Below are positions 27,337 through 37,239 of a DNA stretch of 64,000 nt, in pieces (the stretch's first letter is position 1; every line of letters starts with the position of its first letter). The translations under genes were made by a program, and so were the position numbers. The notes beneath the pieces were generated by a model that made no database searches, was not told the DNA's origin, and saw nothing but the letters and a program-made list of their open reading frames with translations. Source of the stretch: an uncultured Cohaesibacter sp. (GTDB lineage Bacteria; Pseudomonadota; Alphaproteobacteria; Rhizobiales; Cohaesibacteraceae); contig NZ_OY759854.1 of assembly GCF_963662805.1 (NCBI RefSeq), positions 248,001 to 312,000 of the forward strand. The letters are read 5' to 3'.

Positions 27337-28805
27337 GTGTCGACATTGGCAGCTTTTCGAGTAAAGGCGTTCTCCTTGATGAAACGGGAGAGGTCATCAC
27401 CGTTCGACAGCGAAAGCATGAGATGCGCGTTCCTGCGGCTGGGCGCGCCGAGCATGATGCTATTGAAGACTGGTGGAAGGGCTTCACGACACTCAGCCGG
27501 GGGCTGATCGAGGAAATCGGGATAGATCCCGCTGAGATTGCCGCCGTGGGCTGCAGCGGCATCGGCCCTTGCGCCTTGCCTGTCACGGAAGGGGGCGAGC
27601 CTCTACGCCCTGCCATCCTTTATGGCGTGGATACAAGGGCAGAAGTCGAGATCGCCGAAATGATCGAAGAGTTTGGCGAGCAAAATCTGCTGGAGCGGAC
27701 GGGCAATCCACTGACCACCCAGTCTGTGGGGCCGAAAGTGAAATGGCTTTCGCGTCACGAACCGGACATCTTTGCGAAAACCGGCCGCATTGTCGGCTGT
27801 CCGACCTTCATCGTTCACCGGCTGACCGGACGGTTCGTCGTCGATCACTACGGAGCGTCCTGTTACACGCCGTTCTACAATCTCGCCGAGCGTGGCTGGG
27901 ATAGTGACATGATCGAGACGATCTGCCCGCAGAGTTGGATGCCAGACATTGCCTGGACCACAGACATCGTCGGTACGGTGAATGATGCAGCCGCGAGGGA
28001 AACGGGCCTTGCCCCCGGCACCCTGGTTATCGCCGGTACGATCGATGCCGCCAGCGAAGCTCTGAGTGTAGGCGTGCAGGAGCCGGGTGATCTGATGATC
28101 ATGTATGGCACCACGGCTTTCTTCATTCAGGTCAATGCGCGTCTAGTCACCGACAGGCGCTTTTGGGCTGCTCCCTTCCTTTTCGAAGGCACCTGGAGCG
28201 TCATGGGAGGGCTCGCCACAGGCGGTGGTCTGACCCAGTGGTTCCGCAAGGAATTCACCGGTCTTGACGATGACGATCATGCCTTTGAAACCCTGATGCA
28301 GGAGGCGGCAGAGAGTCCGGCCGGTGCCAATGGCCTGATCACTCTGCCCTATTTCAGCGGCGAGCGCACGCCTATCAACGACCCGCAGGCCAAGGGCCTG
28401 ATCTTCGGTCTCAACCTCATGCACACCCGTGGCGATCTCTATCGCTCACTGCTGGAAGGCGTGGGGCATGCCATTCGCCACAACCTCGACACTTTCGCTG
28501 AAGTGCAACCTGCCGAACGCGTCTTTGCTGTCGGGGGAGGGGTGAAAAATCCGGTCTGGACACAGAGTGTCAGTGACATTGCCGACGTACGCCAGACCAT
28601 TCGCAAGCAGACCATCGGCGCTGCCTTGGGATCGGCCTTTCTGGCAGGGATCGGAGCTGGGATCTTCTCGCGACAGGACATCAACCGCATCAATCCCGAG
28701 GTGTCCTCGGTCACGCCGGACAGCACCAGGCATGATGCCTATGACAAGAATCACGCCCTGTTCCGATCCCTTTATGAGCAAAACCGGGACCTGATGCGGC
28801 TCTGA
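27321..28805 (+). CDS. FGGY-family carbohydrate kinase (xylulokinase-like)
   Basis: 494 residues. N-terminal phosphate-binding GVDIGSFSSKGVLLDETG; adenosine/hinge region AGTIDAASEALSVGV and MIMYGTTAFF; C-terminal FAVGGGVKNPVWTQSVSDI. It would phosphorylate the sugar brought in by the ABC system, giving the probable ligand for the DeoR regulator. It is the last gene of the operon. GGAGATATTC precedes the start. Exact sugar is unknown. Confidence 0.92.
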   Translation: MRYLLGVDIGSFSSKGVLLDETGEVITVRQRKHEMRVPAAGRAEHDAIEDWWKGFTTLSRGLIEEIGIDPAEIAAVGCSGIGPCALPVTEGGEPLRPAILYGVDTRAEVEIAEMIEEFGEQNLLERTGNPLTTQSVGPKVKWLSRHEPDIFAKTGRIVGCPTFIVHRLTGRFVVDHYGASCYTPFYNLAERGWDSDMIETICPQSWMPDIAWTTDIVGTVNDAAARETGLAPGTLVIAGTIDAASEALSVGVQEPGDLMIMYGTTAFFIQVNARLVTDRRFWAAPFLFEGTWSVMGGLATGGGLTQWFRKEFTGLDDDDHAFETLMQEAAESPAGANGLITLPYFSGERTPINDPQAKGLIFGLNLMHTRGDLYRSLLEGVGHAIRHNLDTFAEVQPAERVFAVGGGVKNPVWTQSVSDIADVRQTIRKQTIGAALGSAFLAGIGAGIFSRQDINRINPEVSSVTPDSTRHDAYDKNHALFRSLYEQNRDLMRL

Positions 28806-29145
28806 TCGTCGCTCTGCATCCCGTCATGCCTCAAACCAAGTTATCTTAAAACCAAAGGTGCTACTTTGCAGTCATTGAAATGGGTTTAAGCTGTTGATGC
28901 AATTGAAATACCACACCGTGATGTCTACCGGTACTTTTTCTCCTGCGGAATTTTATTCGACTGCTCCCCCATGGTATTGAGTGCCTTGGCTTTCGCTTGA
29001 TCGCTCGTCTTTTCGATCTGGTGCATGGGGCTCATTGGCCAGTGCGCTCGTGCGATCAATCGGATGTAATCATGACGATTGACGCATCGAAACATTGTGG
29101 GCAGGACCCTTTCCCAAGAGCCATAAACCGTCAGGCCTTTCTGAC
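28806..29145. other. Intergenic region between convergent kinase and LysR genes
   Basis: 340 bases between convergent genes. No coding frame with family similarity is seen. A short stem GTCAG/CTGAC lies near 29130, just outside the LysR stop. Otherwise nothing can be named. Confidence 0.4.
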
Positions 29146-30024
29146 TTAGACCGTATCAATTCCGCCAGATGTGACCGATGAGAAAAAGGCATCAATTGTC
29201 TTGCTCTTTCGCTCAAGGCTGCAAAAGACAACCTCGTCATAGAACTGGTCGAGCTCCAGAACATCCAACTGCACAATGCCATCATTGCGGCTGGTGCCAT
29301 GGTTCCAGATGAAGCCTATCCCAAGCCCGTTGGCGACCGCCTCGCAAACCCCGTCGCGCGTCTCAAGGACGAACTGCGGCTTGATCGCCAGATTGAGTTG
29401 CCTCAGGGCCCGATCAACCACTTTTTGCGTCGAGGAACCGGAGGAGCGAAAAATGACAGGAGCATGCAACAAGTCACGCAGGGATATCTTTTTCTGCGCC
29501 GCCAAGGCATGGCTCGGCTGAACGATTGCCACGACTTTCTGCTTCAGGCAAACCTGACCGAAAAACCGCCCGTCTTTGGGAAGATTGGGCAGAATGCCAA
29601 CGTCAACAATATCCTCTATGACATTGTCGATGATCTCGTTGAAATTGCCGAATGACACATCGACCTGAACGTATGGGAATTGCTTTTTGAATTTGCCGAT
29701 CAGGGCCATCCCGGGCATCGTGTTGCCAAGCCCGATCCGGATGCTGGAGGCATGTGTCTTGTCACCGCGCCTGAGCATCACAAGGGCCTCGTTTTCCAGC
29801 TTTTCAATCTGATAGGTGATCTGTGTCAGCTCCAGACAGAAGTCCGTCGGCACCAACTGTCGCCCCTGAGTTTCAAACAGACGAATACCGTAATGCTCTT
29901 CCAGCTTATGGATGGATTGGCTGATCGCGGGTTGAGTCATTCCCAGAGCGCGGGCCGCTGCCGAAAAGCTCCCCTGCTCAAGCACGGCATTCACCGCCTT
30001 CAAACGCGCGCTACTCAATGACAT
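29146..30024 (-). CDS. LysR-family transcriptional regulator
   Basis: 292 residues. N-terminal winged helix (LKAVNAVLEQGSFSAAARALGMTQPAISQSIHKLEEHYG) and a LysR substrate-binding domain (SIRIGLGNTMPGMALIG; VDVSFGNFNEIIDNV). It is 150 bases downstream of, and in the same direction as, the peptide/opine-type transporter operon and is the best candidate to regulate it. The C-terminal tail is slightly short but otherwise normal. Confidence 0.92.
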   Translation of the reverse strand: MSLSSARLKAVNAVLEQGSFSAAARALGMTQPAISQSIHKLEEHYGIRLFETQGRQLVPTDFCLELTQITYQIEKLENEALVMLRRGDKTHASSIRIGLGNTMPGMALIGKFKKQFPYVQVDVSFGNFNEIIDNVIEDIVDVGILPNLPKDGRFFGQVCLKQKVVAIVQPSHALAAQKKISLRDLLHAPVIFRSSGSSTQKVVDRALRQLNLAIKPQFVLETRDGVCEAVANGLGIGFIWNHGTSRNDGIVQLDVLELDQFYDEVVFCSLERKSKTIDAFFSSVTSGGIDTV

Positions 30025-30174
30025 ATGGGCGTCCCGAAAGATAAGGTCTCAAGCCACCCATAATCATCCATTTGGGTTTCGCTAATGTGTCAGTAGCAAG
30101 ACTTTTATGTTACAGGGCTGCTCCATCGCGTCGATTGTTGGTAGTAATCATTTTGCGTCCGAAATGAAAATTGA

Positions 30175-31917
30175 TCAGGCCACCTGTTCGAGGATAAAGT
30201 GGCCCGGCCTCTTCTCGACCATCACCCCGTTCGGCATCTCCTGACCAACCTCCAGCACGACCCTTGGAGGAGGTGTCGACCCCAGCGAGACATTCAGATG
30301 GCGCTTGCTTGGATCCGGACTGGGCACCGCAGACAGCAGGCGGCGCGTATAGTCATGAAGAGGATTGGACAGCACGTCTCCTGATTTCCCCATTTCGACA
30401 ATCTGTCCGGCATACATCACGGCAATGCGCTGACTGATGCGCTCGACAACGGCGATGTCATGGGAGATGAACAGGAAGGAAACCTTCTCTCTCGCCTGAA
30501 GATCCAGCATCAGATCAGTAACTTGCCGGGCAATCGAGACATCGAGCGCCGACACCGCTTCGTCTGCGATGATCAGTTTTGGCTGAACCGAAAGCGCTCT
30601 GGCGATGCAGAGCCGTTGTCGCTGTCCGCCGGAGAACTGATGCGGATAGCGATAGATCGCATCCCTTTCGAGCCCCACTTTTTCGACCAGCGAGGCGGCA
30701 AGATCCTTGGCGTCGCGGGCCGTCACAATGCCATGGATACGGGCCGGCTCGGTGATGAGCTCGTGGACGGGGAGTCGAGGGTTGAGGCTGGCAAAAGGAT
30801 CCTGAAAGATCATCTGGGCATTCTTGCGCGCCGCCCGCAGGCGATCAGATGGCAAACCGGTAAGGGCGGTTCCGTTGATCTCAATCGACCCCTCCGCCGG
30901 TTCGATCAGCCTCAGGACAGAGCGTGCCAAGGTCGATTTGCCGCAGCCGGATTCCCCGACCAGACCCAGTGTTTCCCCCTCCTTCAGGGTGAAGGAGACA
31001 TCCCGGACGGCATGAATATTGGCGTGCACCTTGCGAAGCAGCCCCTTGCGCAGGGGAAAGCGGGTCGACAGGTTGCGGACCGTCATCACCGGCGCCTCAC
31101 CGGATTCTGCTGCATCCGTGCCGGAGCCCAGCTTCGGCGTCGCTGCCATCAATCTGCGGGAATAGTCTGCCTTGGGATGGGAGAAAAGATCGGTGACCCT
31201 TGCCTCTTCCTGCTTGACACCATCCTTGAGCACGACGACCCGGTCTGCAATCTCGGCCACAACACCCATATCGTGGGTGATGAAGAGGATGGCCATGCCG
31301 ATCTCGCTCTGCAAGGAGCGGATCAGATTGAGGATCTCGGCCTGCGTGGTCACGTCCAGCGCTGTGGTCGGCTCGTCCGCAATCAGCAATTTCGGTCTAC
31401 AGGCCAGCGCCATGGCGATCATCACACGCTGGCGCAGGCCGCCCGACAATTCATGAGGATACTGCTTGAGACGTCGGGCCGCATCTGGGATGCGCACCAG
31501 ATCGAGGGCTTTGATCGATGCGTCCAGTGCCGTTTTCATGCTCATGCCCCGGTGATGGGTATAGAGCTCGGCCAACTGGTTGCCAACGGTCAGCACCGGG
31601 TTGAGCGATGTCATCGGCTCCTGAAACACCATCGAGATCTTGTCACCGCGAAACTGGGTCAGCTTCGTGCCGGAAAGGCCGGTCACATCGATCACATTCT
31701 TGCCGTCATGAAGAGAAATCCGCCCCTTGGCGATTTGTCCGCCCTCGCGTTCAATGAGGCGCAGGATGGACAGCGCTGTGGCGGATTTGCCGGAGCCGGA
31801 TTCCCCGACCAGAGCAAGGGTCTCGCGGGCGTTGATCTCAAAGGAAAGCCCCTTCACGGCCTGATGGCTACCAAAGGAAATATGCAGGTCTTCAACGCGG
31901 AGGGTCGGCTCACTCAT
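30175..31917 (-). CDS. Dipeptide/opine-type ABC transporter, fused double ATPase
   Basis: 580 residues joining DppD-like and DppF-like ATPases in one chain. Domain 1: [13 protein letters not shown] (about 33-45), [27 protein letters not shown]. Domain 2: [13 protein letters not shown] (about 330-342), [27 protein letters not shown]; the second Walker B has Glu-Ala where most have Glu-Pro. Start at 31917 overlaps the phosphoesterase stop by 4 bases (ATGA). Works with the two permeases and binding protein upstream in the same operon. Confidence 0.93.
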   Translation of the reverse strand: MSEPTLRVEDLHISFGSHQAVKGLSFEINARETLALVGESGSGKSATALSILRLIEREGGQIAKGRISLHDGKNVIDVTGLSGTKLTQFRGDKISMVFQEPMTSLNPVLTVGNQLAELYTHHRGMSMKTALDASIKALDLVRIPDAARRLKQYPHELSGGLRQRVMIAMALACRPKLLIADEPTTALDVTTQAEILNLIRSLQSEIGMAILFITHDMGVVAEIADRVVVLKDGVKQEEARVTDLFSHPKADYSRRLMAATPKLGSGTDAAESGEAPVMTVRNLSTRFPLRKGLLRKVHANIHAVRDVSFTLKEGETLGLVGESGCGKSTLARSVLRLIEPAEGSIEINGTALTGLPSDRLRAARKNAQMIFQDPFASLNPRLPVHELITEPARIHGIVTARDAKDLAASLVEKVGLERDAIYRYPHQFSGGQRQRLCIARALSVQPKLIIADEAVSALDVSIARQVTDLMLDLQAREKVSFLFISHDIAVVERISQRIAVMYAGQIVEMGKSGDVLSNPLHDYTRRLLSAVPSPDPSKRHLNVSLGSTPPPRVVLEVGQEMPNGVMVEKRPGHFILEQVA

Positions 31918-32786
31918 TTGCTCGGCTCCTTCGGGAGGCAACGATTTTCCGGCAGCTGGCTGAAGACCGGCATACGCGTCGTCCAGCGTTCGACCCTCGG
32001 GGTGAAGCTGTAATCCATCGGGTCCTTGCCAAACACCTGCCAGCGGACAGTGTCATCAAGCTCGATCAACCCATAGGCTCCGGCAGGCTCGCCTTTTGTG
32101 GTGAAACTTTCGGTAAGAGACTGCTGGGTCAGGTGGGTGATGCCATCGACCTTGGTGATCGTGTTCCAATGAACATGACCGGAGAGAAAGACGATCGGCA
32201 CATCCGTCTGCGCCAAAGCCTCGCGTGCGCGCTCGGCCATCGGATAGGTGGATGATGTGGGGTTGTTCTCGAAATAGTAATTGCCGATCTGGCTATGCCC
32301 GGATACCGGCACATGACTGGCTATGAGCAGTGGGCGGTCGGCATTCTGCACCGTGCGGGAGAGCCAGAGCAGATCATCCTCGCGCAGCACAAAGCCGTGA
32401 TAGTCCGAGCTACGAATAATCTTGCTGTCGGCACGCCAGAGAGCAATACGCCAGCCGCCGACGTCGAGTGTCTGATGCTCAAGGGACTGATTCAGGATCG
32501 CTTCATTGTCGCTGACGTCCAGATGATCACGATCATGATTACCGCAAATATGATAGATCGGGGCGCTCAGCCCATCAAATGCAGTCTTGACTTCCTGCTC
32601 CAGTCGCAAGTCTGTGTCCCGATCAATATCGGAGATCCGATCCCCCAGATCGAGCACAAAGTCGGGCTGAACCTCTTCAACATAGCGATTGAAATCTTCT
32701 ATCAATTGAAGCGCCGCATCGCCGCGTTTGGTGCAGCTCGGTGCACCATGATGGATATCGGCAATAACACAAATACGAACGGACAT
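31914..32786 (-). CDS. Calcineurin-like metallophosphoesterase
   Basis: 290 residues, start 32786 (MSVRICVIADIHHG). All five metallophosphoesterase motifs are present: ADIHHG, LDLGDR, CGNHDRDH, ASHVPVSGH and SGHVHWN. No signal peptide, so it acts in the cytosol. It is locked between the transporter's binding protein and ATPase genes and ATGA-coupled to the latter, which implies that the imported compound carries a phosphoester or phosphodiester that this enzyme cleaves. Substrate is inferred only. Confidence 0.9.
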   Translation of the reverse strand: MSVRICVIADIHHGAPSCTKRGDAALQLIEDFNRYVEEVQPDFVLDLGDRISDIDRDTDLRLEQEVKTAFDGLSAPIYHICGNHDRDHLDVSDNEAILNQSLEHQTLDVGGWRIALWRADSKIIRSSDYHGFVLREDDLLWLSRTVQNADRPLLIASHVPVSGHSQIGNYYFENNPTSSTYPMAERAREALAQTDVPIVFLSGHVHWNTITKVDGITHLTQQSLTESFTTKGEPAGAYGLIELDDTVRWQVFGKDPMDYSFTPRVERWTTRMPVFSQLPENRCLPKEPSK

Positions 32787-32816
32787 GATCAAACCCCTTG
32801 TCGCAAAATTGGAAGA

Positions 32817-32841
32817 GTGCTGCCGGGGCTCCCGACAGCAC
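32817..32841 (-). other. Intercistronic hairpin after binding-protein gene
   Basis: GTGCTG (32817-32822) / CAGCAC (32836-32841) with an inner CGGG/CCCG stem, one mismatch and a 3-nt loop. It lies 14 bases beyond the binding-protein stop with no U-tract, resembling the hairpins after two other binding-protein genes in this window. Confidence 0.55.
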
Positions 32842-32855
32842 ATGGTGATCAAAAA

Positions 32856-34403
32856 TCAATTGAAGGAAATGGAACCGGCACGGAAGTCGAGCACATAGGG
32901 GATGTGGCCGACTTTCGGAGCCCAGTTGATCGACTTCTTCATGCCCCAGCTTTCAAACGGGCGATAAAGAAGCAGGAACGGAGGATCCTGTTTGATGCGC
33001 TCCATCAGGTCGGCATAGGCTGCCTTGCGGTCGGCGACATCCGTGGAGAAACGGAATTTTTCCCAGGACTTGGCAAAGTCTTCGTTCGTATTGTAGCGGC
33101 CTTCAGATTCTGAAGGACCATTTGGAGCCCACATCACACCAAAGCAACCGAACGGATCGGCGAAATACATCGGGTTTGACCAGTTGCGCACCATCAGCTC
33201 TGGTTTGTTGCCGGTCCATTCGTCGGTCGTGTTGACACGGCCATTGATGCCCACTTCGCCCCACATTTCGACAATCGCCTGAGCGGCAAGAAAGCCGTTG
33301 GTGTAATAGGTGGCGGATGTGTCGAAAACAATCTCGGAGCCGTCATAACCTGCGTCTTTGAGGAGCTGTTTGGCTTTTTCCGGGTTATACTCGAAGGTGT
33401 TAAGTTCCGGCATGTAGAGCTCGCCGAACTCTTTCATGGTGTGGCTGTTCGGCACAATCGCCTTGCCCTGCCAAAGTGCTTCGTTGAGCGTTTTGCGGTC
33501 GACGGCCAGAGACATGGCCTGACGAATGCGAGGATCCTTCAGGACCGGGTTGTTCTCATTCATGATCATGACGTGGAACAGCGGGGTCGCATAGCCTTCG
33601 GTTTTCAGGTTGGCGTCCGCTTCAATCATCGGCAGCTGATCAGGCGCGATGTTGTTGATGATGTCAGCTTCGCCGGTCTTCAGGGCGGTGACGCGCGATG
33701 CGGTTTCCGGCATCTGCTTGACGGTCACTTTGTCGAGCGGTGCTTTCTCGCCCCAGAAATCATCAAAGCGCTCCCAGACGAAATAGTTTTCCGGAACGAA
33801 CTCCGACACCTTGTAAGGTCCGGTTCCGACGGGCTTGAGCTTGAAGGCTTCATAGTCGTCGTCTTCGGCCTTGTTGGGATCGCCCGCCAGAGCCATCGTG
33901 TATTTCTGAGGGATGATCATGATCTGCTGCAGGCTGAGCAGGGTTTCCCAAAGCGGCTCTTCCCGTTTCGCATAGACGCGAATGGTATAGTCATCCACCT
34001 TTTCGGCTCTTTCAAAGTTGCCAAGACGGTCACGGGCGCGAACCTGATAGGGCACGAAGGTGGCCTGAAGCATGCGGTTGAGCGAGAAGACCACGTCATC
34101 GGCGGTCATGCTGTCGCCGTTGTGGAACTTGACGCCTTCACGCAGCTTCAGTTCCATCACGGTCGGCTCGACCAGATGCCATTCGGTGGCAAGGGCAGGC
34201 ACCCACTTGGCATCCGTGGTGGTGTGATCGCGGTCGATCAGCGTGTCGAACGCATTGTAATAGACCTGAGAACCAACGTTGGAATGGTCACGGCCCGGAT
34301 CCATGTAGCCGGTCACGTGAGCGACCCCAACAGTCAACTCAGTGGCGAGGGCGCCCGTCGCAAGAAGGGATGCAAGAGCGGTGGTAGCAAAGAGCTTTTT
34401 CAT
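32856..34403 (-). CDS. Peptide/opine-type ABC transporter substrate-binding protein (SBP_bac_5)
   Basis: 515 residues. Start 34403 is set by AGGAGG before it and by the signal peptide MKKLFATTALASLLATGALA. The mature protein has the family-5 pattern DTLIDRDHTTTDAKWVPALA, LREGVKFHNGDSMTADDVVF and MSLAVDRKTLNEALWQGKA. Family 5 proteins bind peptides, nickel, opines, glutathione or sugars. Co-transcription with two phosphatases suggests a phosphorylated conjugate. Confidence 0.93.
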   Translation of the reverse strand: MKKLFATTALASLLATGALATELTVGVAHVTGYMDPGRDHSNVGSQVYYNAFDTLIDRDHTTTDAKWVPALATEWHLVEPTVMELKLREGVKFHNGDSMTADDVVFSLNRMLQATFVPYQVRARDRLGNFERAEKVDDYTIRVYAKREEPLWETLLSLQQIMIIPQKYTMALAGDPNKAEDDDYEAFKLKPVGTGPYKVSEFVPENYFVWERFDDFWGEKAPLDKVTVKQMPETASRVTALKTGEADIINNIAPDQLPMIEADANLKTEGYATPLFHVMIMNENNPVLKDPRIRQAMSLAVDRKTLNEALWQGKAIVPNSHTMKEFGELYMPELNTFEYNPEKAKQLLKDAGYDGSEIVFDTSATYYTNGFLAAQAIVEMWGEVGINGRVNTTDEWTGNKPELMVRNWSNPMYFADPFGCFGVMWAPNGPSESEGRYNTNEDFAKSWEKFRFSTDVADRKAAYADLMERIKQDPPFLLLYRPFESWGMKKSINWAPKVGHIPYVLDFRAGSISFN

Positions 34404-34461
34404 CGAAAAGCCTCCTGTCATGTGGTGATGAAATGGCCGTTTCGGCTTCTTGTTGGATTGA

Positions 34462-35397
34462 TCAGCGGCCGCGCAAGCGCACATCGACATGGTCGCGAAG
34501 CCAGTCGCCCAGAATTTGGACGGCAAAAGTGAGAAGCAGGATCATCATGGCCGGTGCGATGACGATCCAGGGTGCGGTCGGCAGATAGTCACGCCCGACA
34601 CCGACCATGGAGCCAAGGGTTGCGGTCGGGGGCTGCATGCCAAGACCGAGAAAGGAAAGCGTCGACTCGAGCATGACGATGTTGGAGAAGTTGAGCGTGA
34701 ACTGGACAACCAGCGGGGAAACCAGATTGGGAAGAATGTGCCTGAGCGCAATCCTCGACGGCGTTGCACCTGCCGCCTGAGCCGCCTCGATGAAGGGCAT
34801 TCGGACGATTTTTCGCACCTCGCCGCGAACGATCCTCGCATGCTGCTCCCAGCCATAAATGCCCAGAACCAGCACCATGACTTCAAGGGAGCTGCCGAAT
34901 ATCGCAAGGATCAGCAGCGAAATAAGCGTGAAGGGGATGGCGATCTGGGCGTCAACGGCACCCATGATGAAATCCTCGAACGCACCGCCGACGATGCCCG
35001 CGAGCAGCCCGAGGCTGCTGCCGATCAGCAGGCCTATGATCGCTCCGGCGAGCGCAAGGGCGAAGGTGAGCCGCAAGCCGTAAATGCAGCGCGACAGGAT
35101 ATCCCGGCCCAGTTCATCTGTTCCCAGAAAGAAACCATCCTTGTAGCGTTCAAATCCCATCGGAGGGCGCAGGCGCGAGATGAGGCTCTGGTCTGCCGGA
35201 TCAAAGGGCGCAATCCACGGCGCAGTGATGGAAATGAGGATCAGCACCAAGCCGATAAGGAGGGCAATCCGCAGGATCCAGTTGCTTTTTCGCCAAAGTT
35301 CGGCACCGGGAAGCTTGGTCCAGTTGAAAGATCGCTGAGGCGAGGACTGCGGGGCTGAGGATTGGGGCAACGTCGAAGGGGAGGTCGTTTCGGTCAT
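34462..35397 (-). CDS. Dipeptide/opine-type ABC transporter permease (DppC-like)
   Basis: 311 residues; ~35-residue Ser/Pro/Gln-rich cytosolic head, then six hydrophobic segments. The EAA loop reads FIEAAQAAGATPSRIALRHILP. HFLGTDELGRDILSR-like segment (FFLGTDELGRDILSRCIYG) is the usual N-domain signature of DppC proteins. Starts four bases after the DppB-like gene. Confidence 0.92.
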   Translation of the reverse strand: MTETTSPSTLPQSSAPQSSPQRSFNWTKLPGAELWRKSNWILRIALLIGLVLILISITAPWIAPFDPADQSLISRLRPPMGFERYKDGFFLGTDELGRDILSRCIYGLRLTFALALAGAIIGLLIGSSLGLLAGIVGGAFEDFIMGAVDAQIAIPFTLISLLILAIFGSSLEVMVLVLGIYGWEQHARIVRGEVRKIVRMPFIEAAQAAGATPSRIALRHILPNLVSPLVVQFTLNFSNIVMLESTLSFLGLGMQPPTATLGSMVGVGRDYLPTAPWIVIAPAMMILLLTFAVQILGDWLRDHVDVRLRGR

Positions 35398-35400
35398 GGC

Positions 35401-36327
35401 TCAATCCTTTGCGAGTCTGATGCGGGGGTCTGCATAGGCGTAGGTCAGATCGACGAGCGCGTTAATGATCACCACCGCGACCGCGACCATCAGCACCCCG
35501 AACTGAAGCACCGGGTAATCGCGGGTGATTGCCGAGCGAACCAGAAGGTCGCCAATGCCGGGCCAGGAGAAGATGGATTCCACCACCACGCTGCCCGCTG
35601 CTGCGAGACCGGCGATTTGTAGTCCGATCACCGACAAAATGGTGATGGAAGCGTTCTTGAGGCCGTGCTTGAGAATGACGACGCTCTCAGGCAGCCCTTT
35701 TGCGCGGGCCGTGCGCATGTAATCCTGCCCCAGCACATCCAGCATGGCGTTGCGGGTAAAGCGTGTCAGAGCCGCGATCAATGTTCCCGACATCGCAAGG
35801 GTCGGCATGATGAAATTCAGTGCAGAGCCATCTCCGACCACGGGCAACCAGTTGAGGGAATAGGCGAAGATGAGCACCAGAAGAATGGCGATCACGAAGG
35901 AAGGAACCGCATAACCGATAAAAGCAATCACCATGATCATGCTGCCAATGATCGACTTACGATAAAGCGCGGCGAGAATGCCGAGGGGAAGGGAGAGAAG
36001 GAGCGTGAAGCCGACGGAACTCAGCAGCAATTCCAGAGAGGGCCAGATCCGTTCTGCAGCGATCTGGGCAACCGATCGCCCTTCCACGAAGGAGAGGCCG
36101 AACTGACCGGTCAGGCAGGACACCAGAAACCGCCAATATTGCGTGGCGAGGGAAGCATCAAGGCCGTAGTAGGAAATCAGCAGGGCCCGGTCTTCCTTGG
36201 TGATGCCTTCACCAATCACGAAGTCGACGGCATTTCCCGAAAGGCGCGTCGCGAAGAAGACGAGGGTCACAATCACAAAAAGCGTGATCGCCATCTTCAG
36301 CATGGTGCGCAAGACAAAGGTCAACAT
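35401..36327 (-). CDS. Dipeptide/opine-type ABC transporter permease (DppB-like)
   Basis: 308 residues, six hydrophobic segments, N-terminal FVLRTMLKMAITLFVIVTLVF and EAA-type loop DYMRTARAKGLPESVVILKHGL, as in DppB. Its start overlaps the HAD phosphatase stop by 7 bases, so the phosphatase is translated from the same message. Confidence 0.92.
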   Translation of the reverse strand: MLTFVLRTMLKMAITLFVIVTLVFFATRLSGNAVDFVIGEGITKEDRALLISYYGLDASLATQYWRFLVSCLTGQFGLSFVEGRSVAQIAAERIWPSLELLLSSVGFTLLLSLPLGILAALYRKSIIGSMIMVIAFIGYAVPSFVIAILLVLIFAYSLNWLPVVGDGSALNFIMPTLAMSGTLIAALTRFTRNAMLDVLGQDYMRTARAKGLPESVVILKHGLKNASITILSVIGLQIAGLAAAGSVVVESIFSWPGIGDLLVRSAITRDYPVLQFGVLMVAVAVVIINALVDLTYAYADPRIRLAKD

Positions 36328-37064
36328 GGCTGCACTCCGGTTTCCTGATGCAGCTCTCTTGGGGGCTGGGAAGAGAACTGCGCATGAGTGATGTGAATGA
36401 AATCGAGCCCTGCCCGCGCGGCTGCCAGTCCGTCCGTTTCGGCATTGTCGCCAACGAAGACGCTGTCTTCAGGCGCTTCGCCCGAGCGTTCAAACGCTAC
36501 ATCGAGCAGGGCGGTGTCCGGCTTGCCAAAACTCGTGAACCGGGCATCTGGCAGGCAGGTGATGACCGCAGACAGCAGTGCTCCGGTCTCCGGAACAGGT
36601 TCGCCATGATTGCCGGGATGGGTTGCGTCGATGTTGGTGACGAAAAACCGAGACCCCTGTTTCAACTGGCGACAAATCCTTTCCAGACTGTCGAGATTGA
36701 AGGAGCGGTTTCGCGCCAACAGGACAATGTCAGGCCTGTCGTCGGTTTGTCTGAGGCCTAGCTCTTCTGCCAATTGGCACAGAGGAGCATCCGTATAGAG
36801 CGACACCTTGCCGCCGGGGCATTGCTGAGCCAGATGGCGAATCGAAAGTTCCCCGGCCAGAACGAGCCTGTCAGGTGCAATCTCAAGACCCAGTCTGGAC
36901 AGCTTCTCAGACAGGCTGACGCCGGTATCCGACGAGTTGTTTGAGACCACCCAAAGCTTGCTTTTGCAATATTGAACAAATGATTTTGCGCCAAATAGAG
37001 CTTCGTCGCCTGAAATCAAGCACCCGTCAAGGTCGCAAAAGATAGACTTGTAGTTGTCCATCAT
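36321..37064 (-). CDS. HAD-superfamily phosphatase, NagD-like (HAD-IIA)
   Basis: 247 residues. Nucleophile motif I is IFCDLDGCLISGD (about 8-20), motif II VVSNNSS, C2-type cap in the middle, Lys in FGKPDTALLD (motif III) and SVFVGDNAETDGLAAARAG (motif IV). These are the elements of the NagD/phosphoglycolate-phosphatase group. Start is at 37064 or the next ATG at 37061, without a strong ribosome site. First gene of the operon; with the metallophosphoesterase it could strip phosphate from the imported compound in two steps (diester, then monoester). Confidence 0.88.
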   Translation of the reverse strand: MMDNYKSIFCDLDGCLISGDEALFGAKSFVQYCKSKLWVVSNNSSDTGVSLSEKLSRLGLEIAPDRLVLAGELSIRHLAQQCPGGKVSLYTDAPLCQLAEELGLRQTDDRPDIVLLARNRSFNLDSLERICRQLKQGSRFFVTNIDATHPGNHGEPVPETGALLSAVITCLPDARFTSFGKPDTALLDVAFERSGEAPEDSVFVGDNAETDGLAAARAGLDFIHITHAQFSSQPPRELHQETGVQPC

Positions 37065-37239
37065 GTCATTTCTAAAAGCAGAGATGGGATATACTTTGTT
37101 CGGTGTAGGCACTGAAATTCCAATTGCGCTAAGAACTGTTGATTTGTAATCGCAAGCAAGGAGGTCTGCTTTTTCTGCAAGACTTCCGCAAACCTCGAGC
37201 GGGACAATGCTGCCGGTTGGTAACAATCAAATAACAGCT

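Noticed and set aside
30460..32013. 517-codon plus-strand open frame
   Set aside because: Antisense to the fused double ATPase; rich in His, Arg and Gln with no family features.
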